Shown here in pieces: positions 53,482 through 61,341 of a stretch of DNA of 64,000 nt. The notes beneath the pieces were generated by a model. That model was given only the letters and a program-made list of their open reading frames with translations, was not told where the DNA came from and ran no database searches. The stretch is from Flavimaricola sp. (lineage in GTDB: Bacteria > Pseudomonadota > Alphaproteobacteria > Rhodobacterales > Rhodobacteraceae), in assembly GCA_029255105.1 (NCBI GenBank), contig JAQWWH010000047.1:1-64000 (forward strand). Reading direction: 5' to 3'. Made by a program: the position numbers and the translations under genes. Each line of letters opens with the position of its first letter. The first letter of the stretch is position 1.

Positions 53482-54860
53482 GATGTGGTTTCCTCGGTGA
53501 GGGTTTTCCAAAGTGAGTTGGCGCTGCGCAGCAGCCGGCCATCGTCACCCATCCGACCAACAACCTGAAGGCCCATTGGCAGGCCGTTGCTGGCCTCGAA
53601 AAGCGGAAGGTTGACGACCGGCACGCCGCAAAGCGTCCAGAGGCCATTGCAGATGGCTGGTCCTGTAGACTCGAGCCCTTCTGGCGCTGGGCCCGGGGTC
53701 GCGGGGCAGATGATGGCATCGCACCGTTCAAACACCTCTGCCAGCGCGCTGCGCAGAACGCCGGGCCAATCAAGGGCCGAGATGTAGTCGCGGGCCAAGG
53801 TATCCTTGCCCTTTTCCATTGCTGCCCGGATCTCGGGCGAGAAGTGGTCACCACCGCGCCTTTCCAGCCCGTAGTAGCACTTGGACATTTCGGCAAAGTT
53901 GATCCGCTCACGAATCGTCGCGGCCTCGTCGAAAAGCGGTGGCAGGGTGATTTCGAAGGCGTAGTCGCCCAACACCTCGGTCAACTCAGCCATCGCGCTG
54001 GCCATATCGGGGTGCAACTCGACCGCGCTTGGCATGGCGGACAGGACTGCAAAGGTCGGCCGAACGGGCGGCTTGCTTTGGCATGTGCTGAACAGACGGG
54101 GCGGGGCGCAGGGTTCGGTTGCGGTATCGCCCGCATCGTAGCCCGCCAAAACGTCCGCCACCATCGCCGCCCCGGCTGTCGACATCGCAAAGACGCCGAT
54201 CGTATCAAGGCTGGGGGACTGGGGCAGAACACCGGTACGCGGGATCAACCCGAACGACGGTTTGAATGCGACGGTGCCGCAATATGAGGCTGGCCGGATC
54301 ACCGACCCACCTGTCTGGGTGCCAATGGCCAGAGGAACCATGCCCGCGGCCACCGCGGCGGCCGACCCTTGCGACGATCCACCCGGCGTATGTGCGGCGT
54401 TGTAAGGGTTCCGCGTCTTGCCCGGGTGCAGGTAGGCAAGTTCCGTCGTAACCGTTTTGCCCATGATCAGGGCACCGGCCGCCTTCAGGCGCGATACGAT
54501 CACCGCGTCCTCTGTCGGAACGCGACCCTTGTCGATGGGTGTCCCGTTTTCGGTCTGGATCTTTTTGGTGTCGATGATGTCCTTGATCCCGATGGGCATG
54601 CCATGCAGCGGCCCGATCGGCCGGCCCGCCTGGCGCATCACGTCAAGACGGTCGGCCTCGGCCAGGATGTAGCTTTCTTCGAGCCAGGCCCAGGCCAGCA
54701 CTTCAGGCTCAACTGCTTTGATGCGGGCAATGCACGCTTCGGCGAGATCGCGGACCCTGAGGGCACCCTTGGCCAGCCTGTCCCGCATTTCGACGGGATC
54801 AAGCGCCAGGATGGCCTCGGGCTTGGGCTTATGCCGTGGTTCAGTTGCCATAGATCGCAT
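53478..54860 (-). CDS. Amidase (amidase-signature family)
   Basis: 460-residue serine amidase using the Ser-Ser-Lys triad: GIKDIID (Lys) near residue 90, TPGGSSQGSAAAVA near residue 160-175 and GTQTGGSVIRPAS near residue 187. It hydrolyses a carboxamide or related amide; the substrate is presumably what the TRAP transporter imports. The gene overlaps the dctM 3' end. ATG 54860 and ATG 54851 are both possible, with no ribosome-binding site deciding. The presence of an amidase inside a TRAP operon is a useful hint of an amide-containing substrate. Confidence 0.92.
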   Translation of the reverse strand: MRSMATEPRHKPKPEAILALDPVEMRDRLAKGALRVRDLAEACIARIKAVEPEVLAWAWLEESYILAEADRLDVMRQAGRPIGPLHGMPIGIKDIIDTKKIQTENGTPIDKGRVPTEDAVIVSRLKAAGALIMGKTVTTELAYLHPGKTRNPYNAAHTPGGSSQGSAAAVAAGMVPLAIGTQTGGSVIRPASYCGTVAFKPSFGLIPRTGVLPQSPSLDTIGVFAMSTAGAAMVADVLAGYDAGDTATEPCAPPRLFSTCQSKPPVRPTFAVLSAMPSAVELHPDMASAMAELTEVLGDYAFEITLPPLFDEAATIRERINFAEMSKCYYGLERRGGDHFSPEIRAAMEKGKDTLARDYISALDWPGVLRSALAEVFERCDAIICPATPGPAPEGLESTGPAICNGLWTLCGVPVVNLPLFEASNGLPMGLQVVGRMGDDGRLLRSANSLWKTLTEETTS

Positions 54861-56262
54861 TCGGCAGGTTAAAGACCAGACCCGGGAAGACGTAGACGCA
54901 GACCATCGACAGGATCACCATGAAGAGGAAGGGCATGACGCCTGCAAAGATCTGGGTCAGCCGAACTTCCGGTGGGGCGATCCCCTTCAGGTAATAGGCC
55001 GACATGGCCATAGGGGGGGTCAGGAAGGACGTCTGCAGGTTCAGCGCCACGAGGATTCCGAAGAACAGCGGATCGACCCCGAACAGCGGCAGAAGCGGCA
55101 GGAAGATCGGCACGAAGATGATGATGATCTCGGACCACTCCAGCGGCCAGCCCAGAAGGAAGATGATCAACTGCGCAAGGATCAGGAACTGAATGGTCGT
55201 CAGGCTTAGGCCGCCCACGAAATCGGCGATGATATGCTCGCCGCCAAGATACGAGAACACGGCCGAGAAGGTGTACGAGCCAACGAACAGCCAGCAGACC
55301 ATTGCGGTCGTGCGGACCGTCAGGTAGACGCTTTCGCGCAGACGGTCATAGCTCATGGAGCGGTAGATAACAGCCAGAACCATACCGCCAAGAGCACCGA
55401 TGGAAGCGGCTTCAGTCGGCGTCGCAAGGCCGAACAGGATCGAGCCGAGAACGGCAAGGATCAACGCGGCCAGCGGGACGAGCGAGGTGAAGACCATCCA
55501 CATCAGTTTGCCGAAGGGCACTGAGGGGACGTCTTCTTCGGTCAGACGCGGGGCGACAGAAGGCTGAATGATCGAGCGGCCGACCACGTAGACGAGGTAG
55601 AGGCCGACGAGAACCAAGCCGGGAAGCAGCGCAGCGGCGTAGAGCCGGACGATCGAAACGCCAGAGGCGGCTGCATAGACGATCAGCATGATCGACGGCG
55701 GGATAAGGATGCCGAGCGTGCCGCCAGCGCAGATGATGCCAGAGGCAAAGGAAGGATCGTACCGCGCCTTGAGCATCTGGGGGAGCGCCAACAGGCCCAT
55801 CAGCGTAACCACAGCGCCAACGATACCGGTGGCGGTCGCGAAAAGGGCGCAGGTGATAAGGGCCGCGACACCCATGGAGCCAGGAACGTTGCGGGCCGCG
55901 ATGGCCAGTGTGGAAAAGAGCTTGTCGACGATGTTCGCCCGTTCCACCACATAGCCCATGAACAGGAAGAGCGGAACGGCGGTCAGTACTTCGTTCGACA
56001 TGACCGTGTAGGTCTGGTTGATAAATAGGTCGAATATTCGGTTGTTGTAAAAACCGTCTATCCAGGTCGACCAGGTATCCCACGTACTGGCCACCGTTTC
56101 GTCAAGCCGGTTGAAGGCGCGCCATTGGCGGGACGGATCGAAGTAGGCGTAGTAGCCAAAGCCGATGCCAAGGGCCATCAGGGTGAAGGCGATGGGAAAG
56201 CCCAGGAATACGAGAAAGATGAAGATGCCAAGCATCATCAGGGCGACTTGGGGATCGGTCAC
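54841..56262 (-). CDS. dctM: TRAP transporter large permease (DctM)
   Basis: 473-residue integral membrane protein with about twelve hydrophobic segments, forming the elevator part of a tripartite ATP-independent importer. ALPQMLKARYDPSFASGIICAGGTLGILIPPSIMLIVYA is the hallmark DctM segment (about residues 160-200). It starts with GTG 56262, with GGGAG about eight bases upstream; no ATG is near. A 102-bp gap separates it from dctQ, longer than usual. The 3' end overlaps the amidase gene by 11 to 20 bases depending on the amidase start. Confidence 0.95.
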   Translation of the reverse strand: MTDPQVALMMLGIFIFLVFLGFPIAFTLMALGIGFGYYAYFDPSRQWRAFNRLDETVASTWDTWSTWIDGFYNNRIFDLFINQTYTVMSNEVLTAVPLFLFMGYVVERANIVDKLFSTLAIAARNVPGSMGVAALITCALFATATGIVGAVVTLMGLLALPQMLKARYDPSFASGIICAGGTLGILIPPSIMLIVYAAASGVSIVRLYAAALLPGLVLVGLYLVYVVGRSIIQPSVAPRLTEEDVPSVPFGKLMWMVFTSLVPLAALILAVLGSILFGLATPTEAASIGALGGMVLAVIYRSMSYDRLRESVYLTVRTTAMVCWLFVGSYTFSAVFSYLGGEHIIADFVGGLSLTTIQFLILAQLIIFLLGWPLEWSEIIIIFVPIFLPLLPLFGVDPLFFGILVALNLQTSFLTPPMAMSAYYLKGIAPPEVRLTQIFAGVMPFLFMVILSMVCVYVFPGLVFNLPNAIYGN

Positions 56263-56364
56263 TTTGGCGGCTCCCTATGGGACCAGGCGGCGCTTTGGCC
56301 TGCGTGGCGGGGTATTGTCATGAATTGGCGCGGCACGAGGCCGGTCGGATCAGGATGAGACGGA

Positions 56365-56961
56365 TTACGGATGTGCGTCGGATTCGGCGATGTTGGCCTG
56401 CTTGATCAGCAGGTCCTCGGTCTCTTCGACATCCTCTGCCGCTTGACGCCAGTAGCCTTCGCGGATGCACAGAATGCAGCGGCAAACCTGGGCCATGCCC
56501 TGGATGAACAGAAGGGCACCCGCCAGGACCATGATCGACTTGAACTGGTAGATCGGGATGCCGGCCGGGCTATTGATGCTGACTTCACCACCCGGATAGG
56601 ACCAGGAGCGGGCAGAGTACTTCCAGCCGGACAGAACCAGCGCCGTGATGCCGGGAAAGAAGAAGAATATGTACAGAACCAAGTCGACCCGAGCCTGTGT
56701 CCGCGGCTTCCAAAGCCGGTAGAGGAAGTCGCCACGCACGTGGCCTCCCCGCGAAAGGGTATAGGCGCCACCCATCATGAACAGTGTTCCATACATGATG
56801 AAGGACACGTCCAGTGCCCAGGGCGTCGGGCTGTTCAGCAAGTAGCGAACAAAGACCTCATAACTCATGCCGAGCGTCATCATGACGATCAGCCAGGCAA
56901 AGGCCTTTCCAAAGAAGCCCGAAAGCTTGTCGGCGAAATCGATGAAGCGGACCATGTCCAT
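56365..56961 (-). CDS. dctQ: TRAP transporter small permease (DctQ)
   Basis: 198-residue inner-membrane subunit with four predicted helices, beginning FAWLIVMMTLGMSYEVFVRY. The family motif LDVSFIMYGTLFMMGGAYTLSRGGHVRGDF is clear near residues 45-75. The C-terminal tail of about 30 residues is acidic and cytoplasmic. It starts at ATG 56961 or at ATG 56955; the latter has GGGA six bases upstream. A strong hairpin lies between it and the dctP stop. Confidence 0.93.
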   Translation of the reverse strand: MDMVRFIDFADKLSGFFGKAFAWLIVMMTLGMSYEVFVRYLLNSPTPWALDVSFIMYGTLFMMGGAYTLSRGGHVRGDFLYRLWKPRTQARVDLVLYIFFFFPGITALVLSGWKYSARSWSYPGGEVSINSPAGIPIYQFKSIMVLAGALLFIQGMAQVCRCILCIREGYWRQAAEDVEETEDLLIKQANIAESDAHP

Positions 56962-56983
56962 TCCCGTCGTTGGAGCTTGTGTG

Positions 56984-57014
56984 GATCGGGGGCACCCGCT
57001 GGGCGCCCCCGATC
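56984..57014 (-). terminator. Hairpin between dctP and dctQ (likely attenuator or mRNA stabiliser)
   Basis: GATCGGGGGC (56984-56993) pairs perfectly with GCCCCCGATC (57005-57014), and CCC/GGG inside can extend the stem. It sits 25 bp after the dctP stop in the operon direction without a long T-run. It could protect or partly terminate the dctP message so that the binding protein is made in excess over the permeases. Confidence 0.7.
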
Positions 57015-57039
57015 ATTTGATATCGCGAAGGACGCGCTC

Positions 57040-58176
57040 TTAGAGCGACAGCTTGCCGGGGAAGTAGTGCTCGTAAGCCAGCTGGTAGTCCGGAGCGTTC
57101 ATCAGCTCGTAGTAGGTGACCTGCTCGACCCAGGCGCGCTGGCTGTCCAGAACGCGCTTCGAGAACTCGTCCTGCTCCAGATCAGCGATTAGAGTGTCCC
57201 AAGCGGCCAGCTGGCCCTGAAGGATGTCCGTCGAGGTCCGGCGAACCGTGACGCCAAACTCGTTCTGGATCCGCTGAAGGTCGCTCGAGTATTCGCGCAT
57301 GGCCAGAGCCGTGTTCGAGGTCGAGACTGCTTCGACGGTGTGACGCAGGATCGCCTGCAGATCGGGCTCGAGGTCGTCCATGAGGTCCCGGTTGAACAGG
57401 AATTCAAAGGACTCCGAAGCCTGGTGGTAGGACGACAGGTAGTAGTTCTTGGCCACGTCCGGCGCGCCGAAGCGAAGGTCGGAGGACGGGTTGTTGAACT
57501 CGAACGCGTCGATAACGCCACGCTCCATGGCAGGCACGATCTCGCCGCCGGGAAGCTGAGCGACGGACATGCCCATGGACTGCAGAAGGTCAGCAGCCAG
57601 ACCAACGGTCCGGTACTTGAAGCCGTTCAGGTCGGCGACAGTGTTGACCTCTTCCTTAAACCAGCCGAAGGGCTGAGCAAACATCGGGAAGCCGAGCATG
57701 CCATAGACGTTCAGGTTCAGAGTGTCCTGGGTCAGTTCGCGGTACAGCTCATCGCCGCCGCCCTGGTAGAACCAGCTCAGCATGGTCGTTGCAGAACCGC
57801 CGAAAACGGGGCCTGTGCCAAAGAAGGAGGCGGCCTTGGACTTGCCGTACCAGTAAACGGGCACAGAGTGGGCGATGTCGAGGACACCGTCGCTGACTGC
57901 GTCCATCACCTGGAAGGCGCCGACAACGGCACCGGCAGGCAGAAGGTCGATCTGGAGACGGCCGCCGGACATGGCTTGGACCCGCTCCACATACTCCTGA
58001 GCAAAGGTCATCCAGATGTCGGAAGCCGACCAGGAGGTTTGCATCTTGAGAACGAGGGGCGACTGGGCAAGGACAGCCGGAGCGGTCAGCGCAGCACCGG
58101 CTGCCACACCGCCACCCAGCGCACCCTTGCGCAGGAACGAGCGACGAGACATCGCCGATTTGGTAGTATCTGTCAT
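57040..58176 (-). CDS. dctP: TRAP transporter substrate-binding protein (DctP, TakP-like)
   Basis: 378-residue periplasmic binding protein. A twin-arginine signal (SRRSFLRKG then a hydrophobic stretch ending AVLAQ, about 38 residues) exports it folded. The binding-site text QLPGGEIVPAMERGVIDAFEFNNP near residues 210-235 matches the TakP/2-oxoacid and related subgroup. KTSWSASDI-like N-terminal text (MQTSWSASDIWMTF) also fits. The ligand is unknown; the amidase in the operon suggests an organic acid or amide. GGGAGGAAACC precedes the ATG, a strong ribosome-binding site. Confidence 0.94.
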   Translation of the reverse strand: MTDTTKSAMSRRSFLRKGALGGGVAAGAALTAPAVLAQSPLVLKMQTSWSASDIWMTFAQEYVERVQAMSGGRLQIDLLPAGAVVGAFQVMDAVSDGVLDIAHSVPVYWYGKSKAASFFGTGPVFGGSATTMLSWFYQGGGDELYRELTQDTLNLNVYGMLGFPMFAQPFGWFKEEVNTVADLNGFKYRTVGLAADLLQSMGMSVAQLPGGEIVPAMERGVIDAFEFNNPSSDLRFGAPDVAKNYYLSSYHQASESFEFLFNRDLMDDLEPDLQAILRHTVEAVSTSNTALAMREYSSDLQRIQNEFGVTVRRTSTDILQGQLAAWDTLIADLEQDEFSKRVLDSQRAWVEQVTYYELMNAPDYQLAYEHYFPGKLSL

Positions 58177-58218
58177 GGTTTCCTCCCTAGGAATTCGTAT
58201 CGAGCGGTAAGGCCACTG

Positions 58219-58241
58219 ATTGGTCAGTTTTATTCACCAAT
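58219..58241. promoter_or_regulatory. ATTGGT / ACCAAT inverted repeat upstream of dctP
   Basis: ATTGGT (58219-58224) and ACCAAT (58236-58241) are exact inverted repeats with an 11-bp centre, about 45 bp before the dctP start. TGGT...ACCA halves are reminiscent of GntR-family sites, but the spacing is longer than the usual one. No regulator gene is adjacent. Confidence 0.35.
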
Positions 58242-58492
58242 TGGCTGTTTAGCAATGCCAAGAAACAGCCTCCGCGACGAATTCGCGGTATGATAGCGCA
58301 ATCATTCGTCTTTGATAGGGTTTGGCACGAAATAAAGTGACGGCAATTGTCGGCCCTGGGCTGAATCTGACAAGATTCGCAAAATTTACCTATTGCTGCC
58401 CCAATGCAAAGGACGCCGGTCCGGGTCCAACTCTTCCGCGCCTTTTGTTTGTGTCGCTGACTGCTAGGATGGGTCCTAGTTCAGGCCGGGCG

Positions 58493-58528
58493 ACAGGCTG
58501 CGAGACAGGCTGCGAGACAGGCTGCGAG
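58493..58528 (+). repeat. Three tandem copies of a 12-bp unit
   Basis: ACAGGCTGCGAG occurs three times without a mismatch at 58493-58504, 58505-58516 and 58517-58528, ending 13 bp before the ATG of the following gene. It therefore occupies the leader and approaches the ribosome-binding site. Confidence 0.95.
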
Positions 58529-58541
58529 ACTGGGGGCAGAT

Positions 58542-59312
58542 ATGGCACGCGTTGGTTTCTTGGGGACCGGGGAGATCGCTTCTCAGATGGTTCGTGGTCT
58601 GGCAGGGCAAGGGCATGCCATCATGGTTTCGGATCGGAACGCCGATGTGGCCCGGTCACTGGCCGGCGACCATATTGAAGTGTCGATCGCCAGCAATGCT
58701 GAGGTGGTCCGTGAAAGCGACATAGTGATCCTTTGCCTGATGGCCCCGGTGGCCCGAACTGTTCTGGCAGACCTGCCTTGGCGGGCTGATCTGGCGGTGA
58801 TTTCGGTCATGGTTGATGTGCCCTTGTCGGACCTTGCCAGACTATGCGCCCCGGCGACCGATATCGCACTGACGATCCCTTTGCCTTTTATTGCGACAGG
58901 CGGCTGCCCTTTGCCGGTATACCCCGCAAGCCCGGCCCTGCAGGCCCTGTTCGGTGACCGAAACCCCGTCTTGCCGGTCCCGTCCGAAATGGCGCTGAAT
59001 GCCCATTTTGCGGCGACCGCCATGTGCGCCCCGATGATTGCCATGGTCAAAAGCGGGTCCGATTGGCTCGCCGAGGTTACAGGAGACAAGGCCGGGGCAG
59101 AGGCCTACGTCGCAGCCCTGATCGGTGGTTTCATCAGCGCTTTGGCGGCTGAAGAGGATGACCGCTTCGACCGGGCCCTACAGTCTCTGGCGACAGAGGG
59201 CGGGCTGAATTCGACCTTGCGCCGCCATATGGACGTCGCGGGTGCCCCAAAGGCATTGCAGGATGGAATGGACGGTTTGCGGGGACGCTTGGGCCTTCCG
59301 GATCGGGGCTAG
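58542..59312 (+). CDS. NAD(P)-dependent oxidoreductase (beta-hydroxyacid dehydrogenase-like)
   Basis: 256-residue Rossmann-fold protein of the 6-phosphogluconate/3-hydroxyisobutyrate dehydrogenase superfamily. The N-terminal VGFLGTGEIASQMVRGLAGQG is the GXGXXG-type dinucleotide site. SDIVILCLMAP follows as the second strand and loop. The family's usual catalytic lysine text near the middle (SGSDWLAEVTG region) is divergent, so activity on a classic beta-hydroxyacid is uncertain. The protein is shorter than typical family members (about 290). A G-rich site (GGGGG, 58532-58536) precedes the ATG. Confidence 0.82.
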   Translation: MARVGFLGTGEIASQMVRGLAGQGHAIMVSDRNADVARSLAGDHIEVSIASNAEVVRESDIVILCLMAPVARTVLADLPWRADLAVISVMVDVPLSDLARLCAPATDIALTIPLPFIATGGCPLPVYPASPALQALFGDRNPVLPVPSEMALNAHFAATAMCAPMIAMVKSGSDWLAEVTGDKAGAEAYVAALIGGFISALAAEEDDRFDRALQSLATEGGLNSTLRRHMDVAGAPKALQDGMDGLRGRLGLPDRG

Positions 59313-59328
59313 CGTCGGGTTCCTGTTG

Positions 59329-59350
59329 GGTGGGTTGAAACCCACCTTAC
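59329..59350. repeat. Dispersed palindrome GGTGGGTT-AACCCACC, copy 1
   Basis: GGTGGGTT (59329-59336) and AACCCACC (59339-59346) are inverted repeats followed by TTAC. It lies between the convergent oxidoreductase and flavoprotein genes and overlaps the stop codon of the latter. A near-identical copy is at 63773-63798. It may act as a terminator for both directions. Confidence 0.8.
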
Positions 59351-61332
59351 GCCAGTTCCAGCGCCCATTTCCGGCCGTCGTGAAAGGCGAGGGCGGCCAT
59401 CCTTGGCGCGGCGGCATCCCCGAGTTGGGAATAGCTCACCCCAAGCCGCGTCAGTTCAGCGGGCAAGGCCGTGTCCGACCGGTTCACGGTGCTCATCACC
59501 AGATCGTCTGCCTCTATCCGTTCAACGGCACCGGTCAACAGGCTTACCACGTCGGCCCCGCCGCCATTGCCCAGCCATTCTGCGATGGCGCTTTCGGTCA
59601 CAAAGCGGACGACCAGCCCTGCCAGCCGCTTGCGCAGTGGGAAATCGGCGGCAGAACGTTGGAGCTCCTTGCCGACCAGCCCGTCAGGAGTGACCAGGGT
59701 GACCTGATGCCCGGCCTCAGCAAGGGCCCAGGCAGTGCCGCAGCCGCGCCAGTTGCCGCCCTCGTCCAGCACGATCACACGGGGACCGGGACGGGCGGTC
59801 CGCGTCAGAATGTCCTCGGGCGACCAGACCCTGCCCCGGTCGATGCCGGGCAAGCGAGTCAAATGTGTCATGGCGCGCTGGAATCCGTCCTCGTCAGGCA
59901 GGGAGCCGGTAGCAAGCGCAAGGTGATCCGCCCCGAATGCCGCGATATCCTCGGCGTCCATATAATGATTCAGGCGCACATCGACACCCAGTGACCGCAA
60001 CTGCCGGTCGTACCACCCCATCAGATCGGTGATCTGTCCCCGCCTTGGCTGTAGGCCCGCCAGCCGGAACTGTCCGCCAAGGTCCGGCCCGGCTTCGGCC
60101 AGTGTCACGGCAAATCCACGCTCGGCCGCTGCCCGCGCCGCCTCCATCCCGGCGGGGCCGCCTCCGACGACAAGGACCTTGCCCGCGCCCTTTTTCTCAA
60201 ATCGGTCGCCGCCCCATTCCCATTCCCGGCCCGCGCTAGGATTGACCAGGCAGGATATCCAGTAGTCCCGTGACCGCCGCCCCCAGCACATCTGGTTGCA
60301 CGAGATGCAGCCCCGCACATCTTCGGCCCGCCCCGCAGCGGCCTTGTTCACGAGATGGGGGTCGGCGATCTGGCCCCGGACAATGCTGACCAGATCGGCC
60401 TGCCTCGACCGCAGGACATCTTCGGCATTCTCGGGCGTGCGGATATGGCTTTCTGAGGTGACGATGGCCTGCTGCACCACTCCCTTTAAGGTCTGGGCCA
60501 GGTCAACGCTCAGCTTTTCGGGGTAAAGGAAGGTCGGCATCAGCTTGTAAAAGTCGAAGTAGGATCCCGACCCGCAGGTGACATAGTCCATCGCCCCTTC
60601 GGCATCATGCAGGGCCACAATCTCGGCCAGAGACTCGCGCCCCAGGGCAACGGGCACGTCCGGCTCATCGTTGACGGCTAGCCCGACGATAAAGTCATCG
60701 CCGCAGGCAGCCCGGATGCGATGGCAGATCTCGCGGCTGAACCGGGTCCGGTTTTCCAGCGATCCGCCCCAGCGGTCATCGCGGGTGTTGGAAAAAGGGG
60801 TCCAGAACTGGTCCGGCAGCGCGTGGTAGGCTGCCCAGACCTCGACCCCGTCAAAGCCAGCCTGATGGCAACGCCGGGCGGCAAGGACAAAGCCCTCGAT
60901 CGTTTCTTCGATCTCGGCCTCGGTCATGGCGTGGCTGCCGTCGCTGTCGTGCCAGCTTGGCCCGCCTGAGGGCGACCAGGACGGATGCCACGCGTTGTCC
61001 TGATCGCCGTGGGCGCCGACGTGGTAGAGTTGTTGCAGGATCACCGCCCCTTCGGCCTTGACCGCATCTGTCACCTTGCGAAACGCCGGGATCACAGCGT
61101 CAGAGCCGGGGGTAAAGTTGCCGCGTGTCAGCACGGCGGCGGGATGAACCGGCACAGGTTCGACCACCACCATGGCGGCACCGCCCAGCGCCCGTTCCCG
61201 GTAGTAGGCGACATGCTGCGGCCCGGGCAGACCGCCACGTGCCATGTTGGCGGTATGGGCCCCGAACACGACCCGGTTGCGAAGGGTCTTGTGGCGCAGG
61301 ATCAGCGGGGCAAAGACGTGAGGGTAGGCCAT
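59347..61332 (-). CDS. FMN/FAD/[4Fe-4S] oxidoreductase of the trimethylamine dehydrogenase / dienoyl-CoA reductase family
   Basis: 661-residue flavoprotein. Residues 1-340: old-yellow-enzyme TIM barrel (FAPLILRHKTLRNRVVFGAHTANMA start, and the WAAYHALPDQFWTP segment). About 341-360: iron-sulfur motif CISCNQMCWGRR...WISC, a CX2CX3CX11C pattern. About 380-650: FAD/NAD domains with VVGGGPAGMEAARAAAERG. Family members demethylate trimethylamine, dimethylamine, stachydrine or histamine-like amines, or reduce dienoyl-CoA. Next to an MttB-family methyltransferase the amine role is more likely. The stop codon TAA is part of the dispersed palindrome; the MttB-like gene ends nine bases upstream. Confidence 0.93.
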   Translation of the reverse strand: MAYPHVFAPLILRHKTLRNRVVFGAHTANMARGGLPGPQHVAYYRERALGGAAMVVVEPVPVHPAAVLTRGNFTPGSDAVIPAFRKVTDAVKAEGAVILQQLYHVGAHGDQDNAWHPSWSPSGGPSWHDSDGSHAMTEAEIEETIEGFVLAARRCHQAGFDGVEVWAAYHALPDQFWTPFSNTRDDRWGGSLENRTRFSREICHRIRAACGDDFIVGLAVNDEPDVPVALGRESLAEIVALHDAEGAMDYVTCGSGSYFDFYKLMPTFLYPEKLSVDLAQTLKGVVQQAIVTSESHIRTPENAEDVLRSRQADLVSIVRGQIADPHLVNKAAAGRAEDVRGCISCNQMCWGRRSRDYWISCLVNPSAGREWEWGGDRFEKKGAGKVLVVGGGPAGMEAARAAAERGFAVTLAEAGPDLGGQFRLAGLQPRRGQITDLMGWYDRQLRSLGVDVRLNHYMDAEDIAAFGADHLALATGSLPDEDGFQRAMTHLTRLPGIDRGRVWSPEDILTRTARPGPRVIVLDEGGNWRGCGTAWALAEAGHQVTLVTPDGLVGKELQRSAADFPLRKRLAGLVVRFVTESAIAEWLGNGGGADVVSLLTGAVERIEADDLVMSTVNRSDTALPAELTRLGVSYSQLGDAAAPRMAALAFHDGRKWALELA

Positions 61333-61341
61333 GGGCCGCCC

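Larger units (their letters stand above)
58177..58541. other. Divergent intergenic region between dctP and the oxidoreductase gene
   Basis: About 365 bp, AT-richer near the dctP side, holding divergent promoters, an inverted repeat near dctP and a 12-bp tandem repeat next to the plus-strand gene. A plus-strand frame crossing it (58322-58678) encodes the repeat as GCET copies and overlaps the true gene in another frame, so I do not call it. Confidence 0.65.

Noticed and set aside
58322-58678. Plus-strand open frame of 118 codons encoding GCET repeats
   Set aside because: It runs through the divergent promoter region and the start of the true oxidoreductase gene in another frame; the repeats are explained by the 12-bp DNA repeat.
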